From assembly GCA_963592135.1 (NCBI GenBank), contig CAVAVP010000021.1, positions 48,068 to 112,067 of the forward strand: a stretch of DNA of 64,000 nucleotides, written 5' to 3'. A program made the translations under genes and the position numbers. The notes below the pieces were generated by a model that saw only the letters and a list, made by a program, of their open reading frames with translations, made no database searches and had not been told where the DNA came from. The stretch is from UBA3700 sp963592135. Its GTDB lineage: Bacteria > Bacillota > Clostridia > Christensenellales > UBA3700. This document shows positions 42,930-51,671 of this stretch, one piece after another (within the stretch, counting starts at the first letter, position 1; every line of letters begins with the position of its first letter).

Positions 42930-43661
42930 TTATTCTTTTGTAAATACATCTTCTACTTTATCTACAGGTTCTGCGTCTACAGGTTCTGCATCTACAACTT
43001 CACCATCACTCTCTTGCTTGATTTCAAGTTCTGGGAATGTTCCTGGATGATTTAATTCATACTCCTTCTTTAAATTTTCATAGTATAAGAATATTGTAAA
43101 ATTAATATATTGTCCCTTCCAAATAGACAAGATGCCGAATGTTAATGCTATTAATAATTCCCAACCAATGAAACTTATTTCTAATACAAATAATTCCCAC
43201 TTATGGCCCTTCATCATATCTCTACTTAATTTTAGACTATCTATAATTCCTCTTTTTGAAGTATTTTCAGGATCGGACATTAAGAATGGTACCATAGCAT
43301 ATGCATAAGTTAAGATAACTCCAGGTACGATTACTATACTTCCTAAAAGTATTAATAAAGTTGAAAGTGCACTTGCCCCAAAATAACTAATTAGTTTTTC
43401 TAATTCTTTCATTGGAGTAAACATTCCTACAAGTTCAGTTTCGCCTTTTCTTATATAATTGAATTCCCATACAAAAAATCCATAGCTTACCACCATGCTA
43501 AGCAAAGCGCCTACCCAGACTACCCATGGCGATATTGCGCCAAATATGCTAGAAATAGCAACAGAGATTAATGCATAGATTAAAAGTGGTAAAAATGTTA
43601 CGCCTATTTTACCATCTACTAACTTTTTTGATTGCTCTTTTAATTCTTGACGTGTTGGCAT
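42930..43661 (-). CDS. DUF975 family integral membrane protein
   Basis: 243 residues. The start MPTRQELKEQSKKLVDGK, followed by five to six membrane helices and the block SDPENTSKRGIIDSLKLSRDMMKGHKWELF, is typical of DUF975 (DUF975 members are polytopic and of unknown function). The C-terminal tail is acidic and carries a short VDAEP repeat encoded by a 15-bp tandem repeat (42961-42995). GAGG precedes the ATG. Last gene of the operon after queH, three bases away. Confidence 0.85.
   Translation of the reverse strand: MPTRQELKEQSKKLVDGKIGVTFLPLLIYALISVAISSIFGAISPWVVWVGALLSMVVSYGFFVWEFNYIRKGETELVGMFTPMKELEKLISYFGASALSTLLILLGSIVIVPGVILTYAYAMVPFLMSDPENTSKRGIIDSLKLSRDMMKGHKWELFVLEISFIGWELLIALTFGILSIWKGQYINFTIFLYYENLKKEYELNHPGTFPELEIKQESDGEVVDAEPVDAEPVDKVEDVFTKE
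42961..42995 (-). repeat. 15-bp coding tandem repeat
   Basis: Two full 15-base units (42961-42975, 42976-42990) and part of a third encode VDAEP in the cytoplasmic tail of the DUF975 protein; such repeats change length readily. Confidence 0.75.
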
Positions 43662-43664
43662 ATA

Positions 43665-44285
43665 TTAAACCTCACATATTTTATTTTTTTCACCTTTAGA
43701 GTATATACAACCACAATAGTTTTGTCTATATAATTTTAACTCTTTTGATAATTGAATTGATCTCAAGTACCCACCTTTTTTCTTAAAATCGTTAACTAGG
43801 TATAAGATTTCTTTATTTTTCGAAATTTCTTCTCCTATATCATTTAATTTTTTTGCATTTTTATATGGCGATATAGAAAGAGTTGATGCAAAATAATTGA
43901 AATTATTTTTAATTGCGTATTCCATAGTTTTTTCAAGTCTTAGTCTATAACAAATAGCACATCTATCTCCGCCCTCTTTACACTCTTCAAAACCTTTTAT
44001 TTTCTCTATCCACTCACTAGGGCTGTACTTTTCATAGACCGTCTTTACACCTTGGAATTTACTTACAATTTTCACAAACTCTCCATATCTTTTATTGTAT
44101 TCTTCTATTGACTCCATATTGGGATTATAAAAATATAAAGTTATATCAAAATATTTGCTTAAATATTCAACACAATAAGAAGAACATGGTGCACAACAAG
44201 CATGCAAAAGCAAACTCGGTCTTTCTTTTAAATTTTCTAAAATATTATCTAATTCTAGTTGATAGTTTCTATTAGTAGGATTCAT
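43665..44285 (-). CDS. queH: Epoxyqueuosine reductase QueH
   Basis: 206 residues of the DUF208/QueH family. The N-terminal LLLHACCAPCSSYC carries the Cys pair and CxxC, the middle has GGDRCAICYRLRLEKT, and the C-terminus NYCGCIYS closes the iron-sulfur site. QueH reduces epoxyqueuosine to queuosine, the last step of tRNA wobble-base modification, without cobalamin. It overlaps the upstream gene by 14 bases. No other queuosine gene is in the window, so it probably acts on precursors made elsewhere in the genome. Confidence 0.94.
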   Translation of the reverse strand: MNPTNRNYQLELDNILENLKERPSLLLHACCAPCSSYCVEYLSKYFDITLYFYNPNMESIEEYNKRYGEFVKIVSKFQGVKTVYEKYSPSEWIEKIKGFEECKEGGDRCAICYRLRLEKTMEYAIKNNFNYFASTLSISPYKNAKKLNDIGEEISKNKEILYLVNDFKKKGGYLRSIQLSKELKLYRQNYCGCIYSKGEKNKICEV

Positions 44286-45429
44286 TTAATAAAGTTAAAA
44301 TACTTTCCTCTTCCATGGCTTTACAATTATCCGCTACAGTCTTTGCAATATCATCTAAATCTTCCTCTGGAATATTAAAATCACTTAGTTTAGAGTTGAA
44401 ATCTACATATTCATTTACTTTGTCATATAAGCTTTCAATGGCAAAAATTGCCCTTTCAGATCTTTTATCTCTTTCAACTAATGCGTAATCATTTTCCGAA
44501 ATCATTGAGTTTAAACTATAACCAAAAGATTCACTTAATTCTTGTTTTTTTAGATATTGTCTAAACAAAATTGCAAAAATATTAGAATAATTAGCATGGT
44601 ATCTATCTGAAATAACATCAGATATTACCGCTAAAGTCTGTTTTCTAAGCATTGAGTATGCAGCACCAGCGAGAACTACTGCCTCCATAATTTTTGTTCT
44701 ATACACTTTTTCAGCATTTTTTAAAATACTTTTTTCCAAATATTCAAACACAAGTTTTATGGCAACATCTGCATATATTTTAGATATTAGCGTTGAGTCT
44801 TCTTGTGCAAAACATTCTATGGATAATGCAAGTGCATACAAACCATAAGTTGCAATAGATTTTGGCGGCAACGTGTCTGTCATAACAGAATCAACAACAA
44901 CAATATTGCTCTCCGCATATTTTGTATCAAATTCATATATTTTATTGTTTTTAAGGTCGCTTATTCTAACAAAATTGCTTATTTCAAAACCTGATGCAAG
45001 GTTTGTTGGCACAACTATTAAAGGAACGTTTCTAACAGCAAAATTATCTATACCTTCTATTGCATAATGAGAAATATAATTTTGATCTTCCGTTAATAGA
45101 ATTTTAGCGCCTTTAGCTGCCATTATTGCTGCTTTTTTACCAACCGCTATAATACAATCACAATTACCTGCTTTATAGTTTATGGCTATTCTTTCGCAAT
45201 CCTTATTTGTGGCTACATCCTGTATTTTTCTATATGTCGCACAAATTTCTATGTTTTGTGATTTAAATATGTTTTTAACATAATTCCAGTTACCTACTCT
45301 ATAAGATATTTCATCACTTAAAAGAAGAACCCTCTTACAATTTAATTGTGCAAGTTCATAAGGCAAGTTATATATTGCTTTATCACCAACTAATAATTTT
45401 ACATTATTATCAAATATATACTCCTGCAT
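44272..45429 (-). CDS. Degenerate iron-containing alcohol dehydrogenase paralog
   Basis: 385 residues from the ATG at 45429 (AAAGGAG 8 bases upstream; overlaps the upstream stop by one base, TAATG). The order of the fold matches its upstream neighbour: a dinucleotide domain (CDCIIAVGKKAAIMAAKGAK), VPTNLASGFEISNF, and a helical half. The iron site is missing: where active enzymes have GxDALxHAxE, this one reads GLYALALSIE, and the later His ligands align to Ile and Asn. The NAD-binding GGG motif is also altered (VGKKAA). It is probably catalytically dead; a binding or structural partner of the adjacent active-looking copy is inference. Confidence 0.75.
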   Translation of the reverse strand: MQEYIFDNNVKLLVGDKAIYNLPYELAQLNCKRVLLLSDEISYRVGNWNYVKNIFKSQNIEICATYRKIQDVATNKDCERIAINYKAGNCDCIIAVGKKAAIMAAKGAKILLTEDQNYISHYAIEGIDNFAVRNVPLIVVPTNLASGFEISNFVRISDLKNNKIYEFDTKYAESNIVVVDSVMTDTLPPKSIATYGLYALALSIECFAQEDSTLISKIYADVAIKLVFEYLEKSILKNAEKVYRTKIMEAVVLAGAAYSMLRKQTLAVISDVISDRYHANYSNIFAILFRQYLKKQELSESFGYSLNSMISENDYALVERDKRSERAIFAIESLYDKVNEYVDFNSKLSDFNIPEEDLDDIAKTVADNCKAMEEESILTLLNESY

Positions 45430-46616
45430 TACAAGCACTCCTTTAGTATGTTAATTAAGTTTTCTTTACTTGGTTTTTTGGGAGTTGCAACTAACTCTTC
45501 ATTAGTTAACACCTCTTGAGCAATACTTTCTAAATCAGCTTCTTTAATTCCATATTCAGATAATTTTGTATTTATTTTAAATTCTGTGGATATAAAATTT
45601 ATTATGTTATCAAAAATACGTATAAAGGCTTCTGATCTATCATTATCGTTTAATGTAGAGAACTCCTTTGCGCCTAATGAAAATAAAAGCATTTGTGCAT
45701 ATTCTTTCTCACAAACATCCTTATTAAACTCTAGGCAAACTTTTACAACACAACAAACTGCAACATTATGTTGAATATTATATTTTGCAGTTATACTATT
45801 AGATATTGCGTGAACAAGACCACTAAAGATATTTGAACATCCTATTGCAGATAAACATGCTGCTCTTTGCAAGTTATATAAACTTTCTGGACTTGTATTT
45901 ATAACAGCATTCTGAAAATTATTTTTTATCATAAACAATGACATTTTTGAAAAACTTTTTGTTATTTCATTTCCATTTAAACTTACATAAGATTCTACAT
46001 TATGCGTCATTATATCTATAAGATTTAAAAGTATTTCTTGTTTTGATAATGTTCCTAACATTCTAGGATCTAAAACACAAACAGATGGCTCTATTATGTC
46101 CGAAATAAATTTAATTGGGATTTTCCTTTCGTTATCTATAATAACTGCACTTGCCGATACTTCGCATCCTGAACCAAAAGTTGTTGGAAAAACTGCAAAA
46201 GGAATGATCCTTTGTCTTATAGCACAATCTATTCCTCTGTATTCGAGCAAGTTTCTGCTATTAGTTGCAAGCAAAAGTTCTAGGGCTTTCGCAGCATATA
46301 TAGCACGTGTTCCGCCTATGGCCACTATCGAATCACAACCACTTTTTCTAAACTCTATATAAATTTTATCTACATCTTCGATGCTTGTTGCATTTTCTAG
46401 ATTATAATAAGTTTTTCCAACACAAATATCTTCAATTTTATCAAATGCAGCTTTTACAATTTGGATAACACCCGTTTTTTGAACATCCTTATCTGAAATA
46501 ATAAAAACTCTATAAGCTCCAAGAGTATGTAATTTATTAATACCCTCTTCTATGCCTTTTTCACTGACTATAATGCTAACTTTATTAGAAAATTGGAAAA
46601 AATCTTTTTTTATCAT
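45429..46616 (-). CDS. Iron-containing alcohol dehydrogenase family protein
   Basis: 395 residues; the ATG at 46616 overlaps the upstream stop (ATGA) and follows GAGG. N-terminal NAD(P) domain with CDSIVAIGGTRAIYAAKA, a substrate loop AVFPTTFGSGCEVS, and a C-terminal helical domain with ligands Asp and His in NLIDIMTHNVESYVS, then GLVHAIS and IQHN. This is the iron/zinc set of group III alcohol dehydrogenases, which oxidise alcohols or reduce aldehydes with NAD(P)H. Substrate unknown. Next to it downstream is a paralog lacking all these ligands. Confidence 0.85.
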   Translation of the reverse strand: MIKKDFFQFSNKVSIIVSEKGIEEGINKLHTLGAYRVFIISDKDVQKTGVIQIVKAAFDKIEDICVGKTYYNLENATSIEDVDKIYIEFRKSGCDSIVAIGGTRAIYAAKALELLLATNSRNLLEYRGIDCAIRQRIIPFAVFPTTFGSGCEVSASAVIIDNERKIPIKFISDIIEPSVCVLDPRMLGTLSKQEILLNLIDIMTHNVESYVSLNGNEITKSFSKMSLFMIKNNFQNAVINTSPESLYNLQRAACLSAIGCSNIFSGLVHAISNSITAKYNIQHNVAVCCVVKVCLEFNKDVCEKEYAQMLLFSLGAKEFSTLNDNDRSEAFIRIFDNIINFISTEFKINTKLSEYGIKEADLESIAQEVLTNEELVATPKKPSKENLINILKECL

Positions 46617-47122
46617 AGCCACCCTCTAAATATTAAAACAAACCTTGCTTTAATAGAAAAATTATAACTCATAGGTTTTTCTTTTAAATACTTATCTCTT
46701 CTTAATTTTGTAGAATATGTTGCCTGGGCAATATCAAACATCTTCAAAACTTTTATTCCGAGTTCAATATCACCTTTTATTACTAGTCTTGATTGGTTAA
46801 ATGCATCGGTTACAGACATTAAATTTTGCAAAACTGGAGCTGCTAAATCTATACTTTTAAACATAACATAAGCATCTTCTTTTACTGTTACGTTTTTCTT
46901 TAATGAAAGTTTTAATTTATTACCAACTTTTTCACAAACTGCAGTTCTCTTTGCCGGGAATGTAGTTATATAAATTTTAGAATAATCAGGCATTGATTCT
47001 ACCATTTCTTTAACTCTAGGGTCTTCCTCAGCACATACACGCAAGGAAGCAACTAGGCTCATAAGTCTAGTAAATGCATGTAGATTTTTTAGATTTTCTT
47101 TAACTGCAAATATATTTAGCAT
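46613..47122 (-). CDS. SCP2-like (sterol-carrier-fold) protein
   Basis: 169 residues. The middle part, DAYVMFKSIDLAAPVLQNLMSVTDAFNQSRLVIKGDIELGIKVLKMFD, resembles the SCP2 lipid-binding fold, whose typical motif is a strand, then a helix with KGxxxLxxxL-type spacing and 'ikGDlelaLkll'. This is a weak, motif-level match. AAGG precedes the ATG. First gene of an operon with two alcohol-dehydrogenase family proteins, QueH and a DUF975 protein. A perfect 18-bp palindrome lies 22 bases upstream. It may bind a hydrophobic ligand used by the neighbouring enzymes (inference). Confidence 0.55.
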   Translation of the reverse strand: MLNIFAVKENLKNLHAFTRLMSLVASLRVCAEEDPRVKEMVESMPDYSKIYITTFPAKRTAVCEKVGNKLKLSLKKNVTVKEDAYVMFKSIDLAAPVLQNLMSVTDAFNQSRLVIKGDIELGIKVLKMFDIAQATYSTKLRRDKYLKEKPMSYNFSIKARFVLIFRGWL

Positions 47123-47144
47123 TCTGTTCCTTAATCAAAGATTA

Positions 47145-47162
47145 TTTTAACATATGTTAAAA
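47145..47162. promoter_or_regulatory. Perfect 18-bp palindromic operator candidate
   Basis: TTTTAACATATGTTAAAA lies 22 bases upstream of the SCP2-like start; its right half overlaps a TAAAAT -10-like element on the minus strand, the place a repressor would bind. The remainder of 47123-47380 is AT-rich with no further feature. Confidence 0.6.
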
Positions 47163-47380
47163 GTTGTTGTCTATATACTATAACTTTTTTCAAAAAATGT
47201 TAAATTAAAAACTTAAATTAAAATTCATCTTAATCTTATTTTTTTATTTAATTTTTTGTAGAATTCGCAAAAACACAAAATTTACCATATTCTCTATATT
47301 TTTGAATAACTATCGACTAATGTTTTCACCATCTTTCGGTTATTTTACACCTTTTCAATTTTTTATACTACAATTTATTA

Positions 47381-47420
47381 AAAAAAAATAATCATCCACT
47401 TTTAAAGCGAATGATTATTT
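47381..47420 (-). terminator. Terminator of the two-ATPase ABC operon
   Basis: AATAATCAT (47387-47395) pairs with ATGATTATT (47411-47419) around a 15-base loop, followed on the minus strand by a T run (47388-47381). Confidence 0.75.
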
Positions 47421-47442
47421 TACTTATCTTTAGAATAGGGTT

Positions 47443-49032
47443 TTATAGTGGCAAATCTTTCTTTCTAAACTTAATATCACCTAGAATATATCCAACAAGG
47501 CCGATTGCAACAAGTATAGCTAATTTCCAAATCCAAGTCGTTGTTCCATTTAGTATTGATACAACATCAAATAAAGTTATTAGTGATACATAGTTAAAGT
47601 AATTTAAGGCACTTATTCTTACAACAGATGGAATTACAGATGAACCAAATAATCCTAACATTGTTGCAACCAAGAAGAACATTGAAAGACCACCTCCGAT
47701 TGACATAGCTCTTTTTGATCTGTCGTAGTAACATGATGCAAAGAAGTTAATTCCACTTAATGCAAACATTACCATGAATGCTCCTAAATTAATAAGCATT
47801 AATTTTGAAATTGTAAGACTTGTTTGAACATCTACTATTTCAAAACATACTATTGCAGTTATAGTAGTGCAAATAAACATTAATAGAAGTGATAATACTA
47901 GATATAATCCTTGCGTAAATGTCACTTGTCTACGTTTTGTTGATGTAGATAGAACATAAGCCATAGAACCTGAATCAACTTGGCCTGCTATCAAGTTATT
48001 AGCTGACATAATTAGATAAATTATAGGAAGTAGTAATCCTGCCATTTTAAAGAATATAGAACCAACAATTAAACCATATAGATCCATTTGCCCTATTTCT
48101 TCAATTCCACTTGCAACCTCTTCTGGCAATTTATCCAACAATGAACCGGCTACACTAACATTTAACTCTTCTTTTATGTTGTTTACCTTTGTCTCATATT
48201 CTTCTATAGATAAACTAGAATCTATTTGTGAAATTTCATATGTTAATTTTTCTTGATATTCCAAACTTGCTTCATAAGAAGTCTTATAAACATTATTATA
48301 TGTGAATCCCATAGCGTCGTATTTTTCTCTATTAACACCATAGTCACTTAAAGTTTTAAGCAATTCTTTTATTGTACTTTCTTTATTCATTTGTCCAGCG
48401 ACCAGCATTGATGTTGTTTTATATGCACGATTTTCTCTAAACTCTACTCTCTCTTTTGATTTTATATAGTTAGAAAGGGCTATTGCTGTTTCTCCTTTTG
48501 AAATACTTTCTATATCTACTTTCATGTATGAAAGAAGTGCACTTTTATAATCTTCAGGCACTTCTTCGCCATATTCTGTATACATAGCTTTTGTTATAAC
48601 ATTAGGATTAATAGTTACATATGCACTAGATGATATTGTATATTTTTCCTTAAATTTATCTAAAGCATAGTTATATGCTGGTGTTACATATGTATCTTGA
48701 AAACTAGACGAGTTAGCTGAATAAGAATTATAGGTATCTAATGTATTTATTTCATTAAACTTTTTAGTAAACTCTGAATCAAATAATTCACATGCCTCAG
48801 AAGATTTTTTATATTCCGCAACTGCATTCTTTTTTACATTTGCGGTAATTGTTTCTTTTATAATTGTATCTTCAACATTTTCTTTCATTGAAGAAAGTGA
48901 AGAAGTACCAGATATAAGCATAACGCATGCTAACATAAAACATACTGCTACTGTTATAATAGCCCACATTAAGCCGTTTGCCTTACAAGATTGCTTAAAC
49001 AACGCTTTTGAAAATAAATTAATATCTTTCAT
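47443..49032 (-). CDS. ABC transporter permease, exporter type
   Basis: 529 residues from the ATG at 49032 (AAGGAG 8 bases upstream; longer frames start inside the preceding gene). One membrane helix near the N-terminus, a large Ser/Tyr/Glu-rich extracytoplasmic region (~55-330), then about five helices in the C-terminal 200 residues: the ABC-2 permease layout. It overlaps the second ATPase by 14 bases. Together the three genes form a single exporter with two different ATPases and one permease. The substrate is not readable, but the TetR-controlled, exporter-like make-up suggests drug or antimicrobial-peptide efflux (inference). Confidence 0.85.
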   Translation of the reverse strand: MKDINLFSKALFKQSCKANGLMWAIITVAVCFMLACVMLISGTSSLSSMKENVEDTIIKETITANVKKNAVAEYKKSSEACELFDSEFTKKFNEINTLDTYNSYSANSSSFQDTYVTPAYNYALDKFKEKYTISSSAYVTINPNVITKAMYTEYGEEVPEDYKSALLSYMKVDIESISKGETAIALSNYIKSKERVEFRENRAYKTTSMLVAGQMNKESTIKELLKTLSDYGVNREKYDAMGFTYNNVYKTSYEASLEYQEKLTYEISQIDSSLSIEEYETKVNNIKEELNVSVAGSLLDKLPEEVASGIEEIGQMDLYGLIVGSIFFKMAGLLLPIIYLIMSANNLIAGQVDSGSMAYVLSTSTKRRQVTFTQGLYLVLSLLLMFICTTITAIVCFEIVDVQTSLTISKLMLINLGAFMVMFALSGINFFASCYYDRSKRAMSIGGGLSMFFLVATMLGLFGSSVIPSVVRISALNYFNYVSLITLFDVVSILNGTTTWIWKLAILVAIGLVGYILGDIKFRKKDLPL

Positions 49033-49948
49033 TTTGCATCTCCTTTTGCTTTTGCATAATTTCATTAAAATGTTTCTCTAAACTATATTTAACCTCAGAT
49101 ATAAATTTAACATTTAGAGTCTTTAAACTATTAAATAATTCATTAATGTCTTCTTTGGGTAGTGATACTGTAACTTGATTATATTCGCTTTGATCTCTTA
49201 TGATTTTAAACTTAAGTTCTTTGAATTTTTTATAAGATTCTACATCATTAAATTCGATTTTAAAATCTACTACATTTCTATTTCTTATTTCATTCATATT
49301 AGCAACATCTATTATTTTGCCATCTGAAATTAAAGCGACTCTATCACAAGTCTCCTCCATCTCATTAAACATATGTGATGACATAAATATAGTTTTCCCC
49401 TTTTTATGCTCCTCACCTATTATTTCCAAGAACGCATCTCTCATTAGTGGGTCAAGGCCTGTTGTTGGCTCATCTAATATAATTATTGGTTGGTCGTTCA
49501 TAAGCGCTGCAACTAATGCTGTTTTTTGTTTCATACCTTTACTCATTCTCTTTAAGTTAGCATGAGGATCTAATTGTAAACGTTTAATAAGTTCGTTTGC
49601 ATAATCAAAAGAATTCATTCCTAAAAATTCAGCTTGGCATTTTAGGAAATTAATACCTGTTTTTAAATCAGGGAACGCAATCTCCCCTGGCACATATCCA
49701 ACAAGTTTTGCTATCTTATCTTGATTTTTCCAAGACTCTAAGCCATTTACATAAGCATTACCTTTGGTTGGTTTAATAAATCCTAAAATACTTCTAATAG
49801 TAGTTGTTTTACCACTTCCGTTTGTGCCAACAAAACCTATCATCTCCCCTTTGTTTATTACAAGATTTTCATCAAATACACCTCTAGAGAAACCATAGTC
49901 TTTAGTTAAATCTTTTAGTTCAATTAAACCATTATCTTTAAGTTCCAT
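49019..49948 (-). CDS. ABC transporter ATP-binding protein (second of a tandem pair)
   Basis: 309 residues. Walker A GTNGSGKTTT, signature MSKGMKQKTALVAAL, Walker B IIILDEPTTGLDP and the switch His in SSHMF are all present, so it should hydrolyse ATP. BcrA/DrrA-like C-terminal extension of about 90 residues. The ATG overlaps the stop of the upstream ATPase by one base. The two ATPases share their layout, so they arose by tandem duplication and probably act as a heterodimer. Confidence 0.93.
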   Translation of the reverse strand: MELKDNGLIELKDLTKDYGFSRGVFDENLVINKGEMIGFVGTNGSGKTTTIRSILGFIKPTKGNAYVNGLESWKNQDKIAKLVGYVPGEIAFPDLKTGINFLKCQAEFLGMNSFDYANELIKRLQLDPHANLKRMSKGMKQKTALVAALMNDQPIIILDEPTTGLDPLMRDAFLEIIGEEHKKGKTIFMSSHMFNEMEETCDRVALISDGKIIDVANMNEIRNRNVVDFKIEFNDVESYKKFKELKFKIIRDQSEYNQVTVSLPKEDINELFNSLKTLNVKFISEVKYSLEKHFNEIMQKQKEMQNERY

Positions 49949-50880
49949 TACAATACACCTCCAAAGTTTTTGTCTTCTTTGTAGAACTTCATGAAATAAT
50001 CTTCCAAAGTTTCTTTTATATTGTTAAATTCTTTTATTTTAAAATTTGACATAAATGAAACAACATTATTTATATCTTTATCATCAGCTTGAACGAATAT
50101 CTCTTTTTTCTCTTGATTTTCTTTTAGAATATTAATCAAACCAGAATCAATTGTAGTTTTAAAGTTATCATATTCTTCACTAGATTCAAATACGATTCTA
50201 TATTGCTTTAAAGTAGCATGTTTAAGGTCATTTGCAATAAATTCAGATATAATCTTGCCATCTTTGATAATTGCAATTCTATCACAAGTTGCATCTACCT
50301 CTGAGAATATGTGACTAGAAAGCAAAATAGTCTTGCCTCTATTTTTTTCTTCAACAATGAACTTAATAAATCTTTGTTGCATAACCGGATCTAGTCCTGA
50401 TGTTGGCTCATCTAGTATTAAAACTTCTGGGTCTGACATGAAAGCACATACAATTGCTAATTTTCTTTTAACACCTAAAGACATATGCTTTGTATCACCT
50501 TTAAGAACATTGTCCTCAAGTTCAAAAAGATTAATCATTTTATCAAGCATTTCCTTATTATGTATTTTGTACATATCTTGCATCATAGAAATAAATTCAT
50601 ACCCAGTCAAACCTTGAGGTAAAGCTATCTCACCTGGAATATAACCTACATGCGATAATATTTTTGAATAGTCTTTAAACGAATCAAAGTCTAGAATCTT
50701 TGTGTTACCACTATCTGGTTTAGAAAATCCCATAAGATGTCTTATGGTTGTAGACTTTCCCGCACCATTAGGCCCTAAGAATCCAAAAACCTCTCCTTTT
50801 TCGATTTTAAAGGAAATGTCAAATACGCCACGCCCCGATCCATAATCCTTAACCAAATTATTAACTTCAATAACGCTCAT
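49948..50880 (-). CDS. ABC transporter ATP-binding protein (first of a tandem pair)
   Basis: 310 residues. Walker A GPNGAGKSTT, signature MSLGVKRKLAIVCAF, Walker B VLILDEPTSGLDP and switch His in SSHIF. C-terminal extension as in the other ATPase. First gene of the ABC operon; its promoter (TTGATT, 16 bases, TATAAT) is at 50974-50947 and overlapped by an inverted repeat. Transcribed divergently from the TetR gene. Confidence 0.93.
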   Translation of the reverse strand: MSVIEVNNLVKDYGSGRGVFDISFKIEKGEVFGFLGPNGAGKSTTIRHLMGFSKPDSGNTKILDFDSFKDYSKILSHVGYIPGEIALPQGLTGYEFISMMQDMYKIHNKEMLDKMINLFELEDNVLKGDTKHMSLGVKRKLAIVCAFMSDPEVLILDEPTSGLDPVMQQRFIKFIVEEKNRGKTILLSSHIFSEVDATCDRIAIIKDGKIISEFIANDLKHATLKQYRIVFESSEEYDNFKTTIDSGLINILKENQEKKEIFVQADDKDINNVVSFMSNFKIKEFNNIKETLEDYFMKFYKEDKNFGGVL

Positions 50881-50913
50881 AATAAATTGTCCTTTTTGTA
50901 CTCACGTTCAATT

Positions 50914-50989
50914 TCAAACTTGAGTTTGATTTTTTTTAACGAACATATTATAATACTTAATTGTGAAAAATCAATAATCAATTTCACAA
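50914..50989. promoter_or_regulatory. Promoter and operator region between the ABC operon and TetR gene
   Basis: Minus-strand promoter TTGATT (50974-50969), 16 bases, TATAAT (50952-50947). Two inverted repeats lie around it: TTGTGAAA / TTTCACAA (50961-50968, 50982-50989), which spans the -35, and TCAAAC / GTTTGA (50914-50919, 50924-50929), in the leader. Either could bind the divergent TetR protein. No clear promoter for the tetR gene was found, apart from a TATAAT near 51037. Confidence 0.6.
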
Positions 50990-51065
50990 AAAGAGATAAT
51001 CAATCTTCGTATTATAGTTCGATATTGGACAAATATAATAAATTTGATTAAAATTTGGAGGGTTT

Positions 51066-51644
51066 ATGTCTACAACTTATAGGAATTCAATTAAAACACA
51101 CGATTTAATTAGAAAAATTTTTGCCGATTTAGTATCTGAAAAGCAAGATATTACAAAAATTACAGTTAAAGAATTAGTTGATAGAGCTGATATATCTAAA
51201 TCAACTTTTTATTGTCATTATCAGGACATTTTTGCGGTTGCCGAAGAATTTGAACAAGAAATATTATCTCTATTAAATGACACACTGAATACTTACATGA
51301 AGGAACACCCGGAAGAGTTTGCTCCTTATGTAAAAAAAATAATTGAGCATTTAAAAGAAAATGAGCCACTATATAGAAAAATATTAATAACAGATATTCC
51401 AATTAGATTCATAACTAAATTAAAACAAATTTGTAATGAAAAAATAAATAAAGATATTCATCTAAATGCTCTTTCATCTGAGCCTAATTTAAGAATGACC
51501 GAAATTGACTTTTTAACAAATGGAATAATCCATTTGTTTGTTGACTATTTTAAAGGTGAAATAAAATTATCTTTAGATGAAATAGGAGAACTTTGCAGTA
51601 AACTACTATATAGATTAGTTCATGAAACTAACTTACAATCATAG
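51066..51644 (+). CDS. TetR/AcrR-family transcriptional regulator
   Basis: 192 residues. The N-terminal helix-turn-helix (KITVKELVDRADISKSTFYCHYQDIFAVAEEF, ~30-61) is the TetR signature; the C-terminal helices form the ligand pocket and dimer surface. GGAGG precedes the ATG. Divergent from the ABC exporter, so it most likely represses that operon and is released by the exported compound (common arrangement; inference for this case). Confidence 0.93.
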   Translation: MSTTYRNSIKTHDLIRKIFADLVSEKQDITKITVKELVDRADISKSTFYCHYQDIFAVAEEFEQEILSLLNDTLNTYMKEHPEEFAPYVKKIIEHLKENEPLYRKILITDIPIRFITKLKQICNEKINKDIHLNALSSEPNLRMTEIDFLTNGIIHLFVDYFKGEIKLSLDEIGELCSKLLYRLVHETNLQS

Positions 51645-51671
51645 TTTAAAATTTATTTAGTTTTTAATAAA

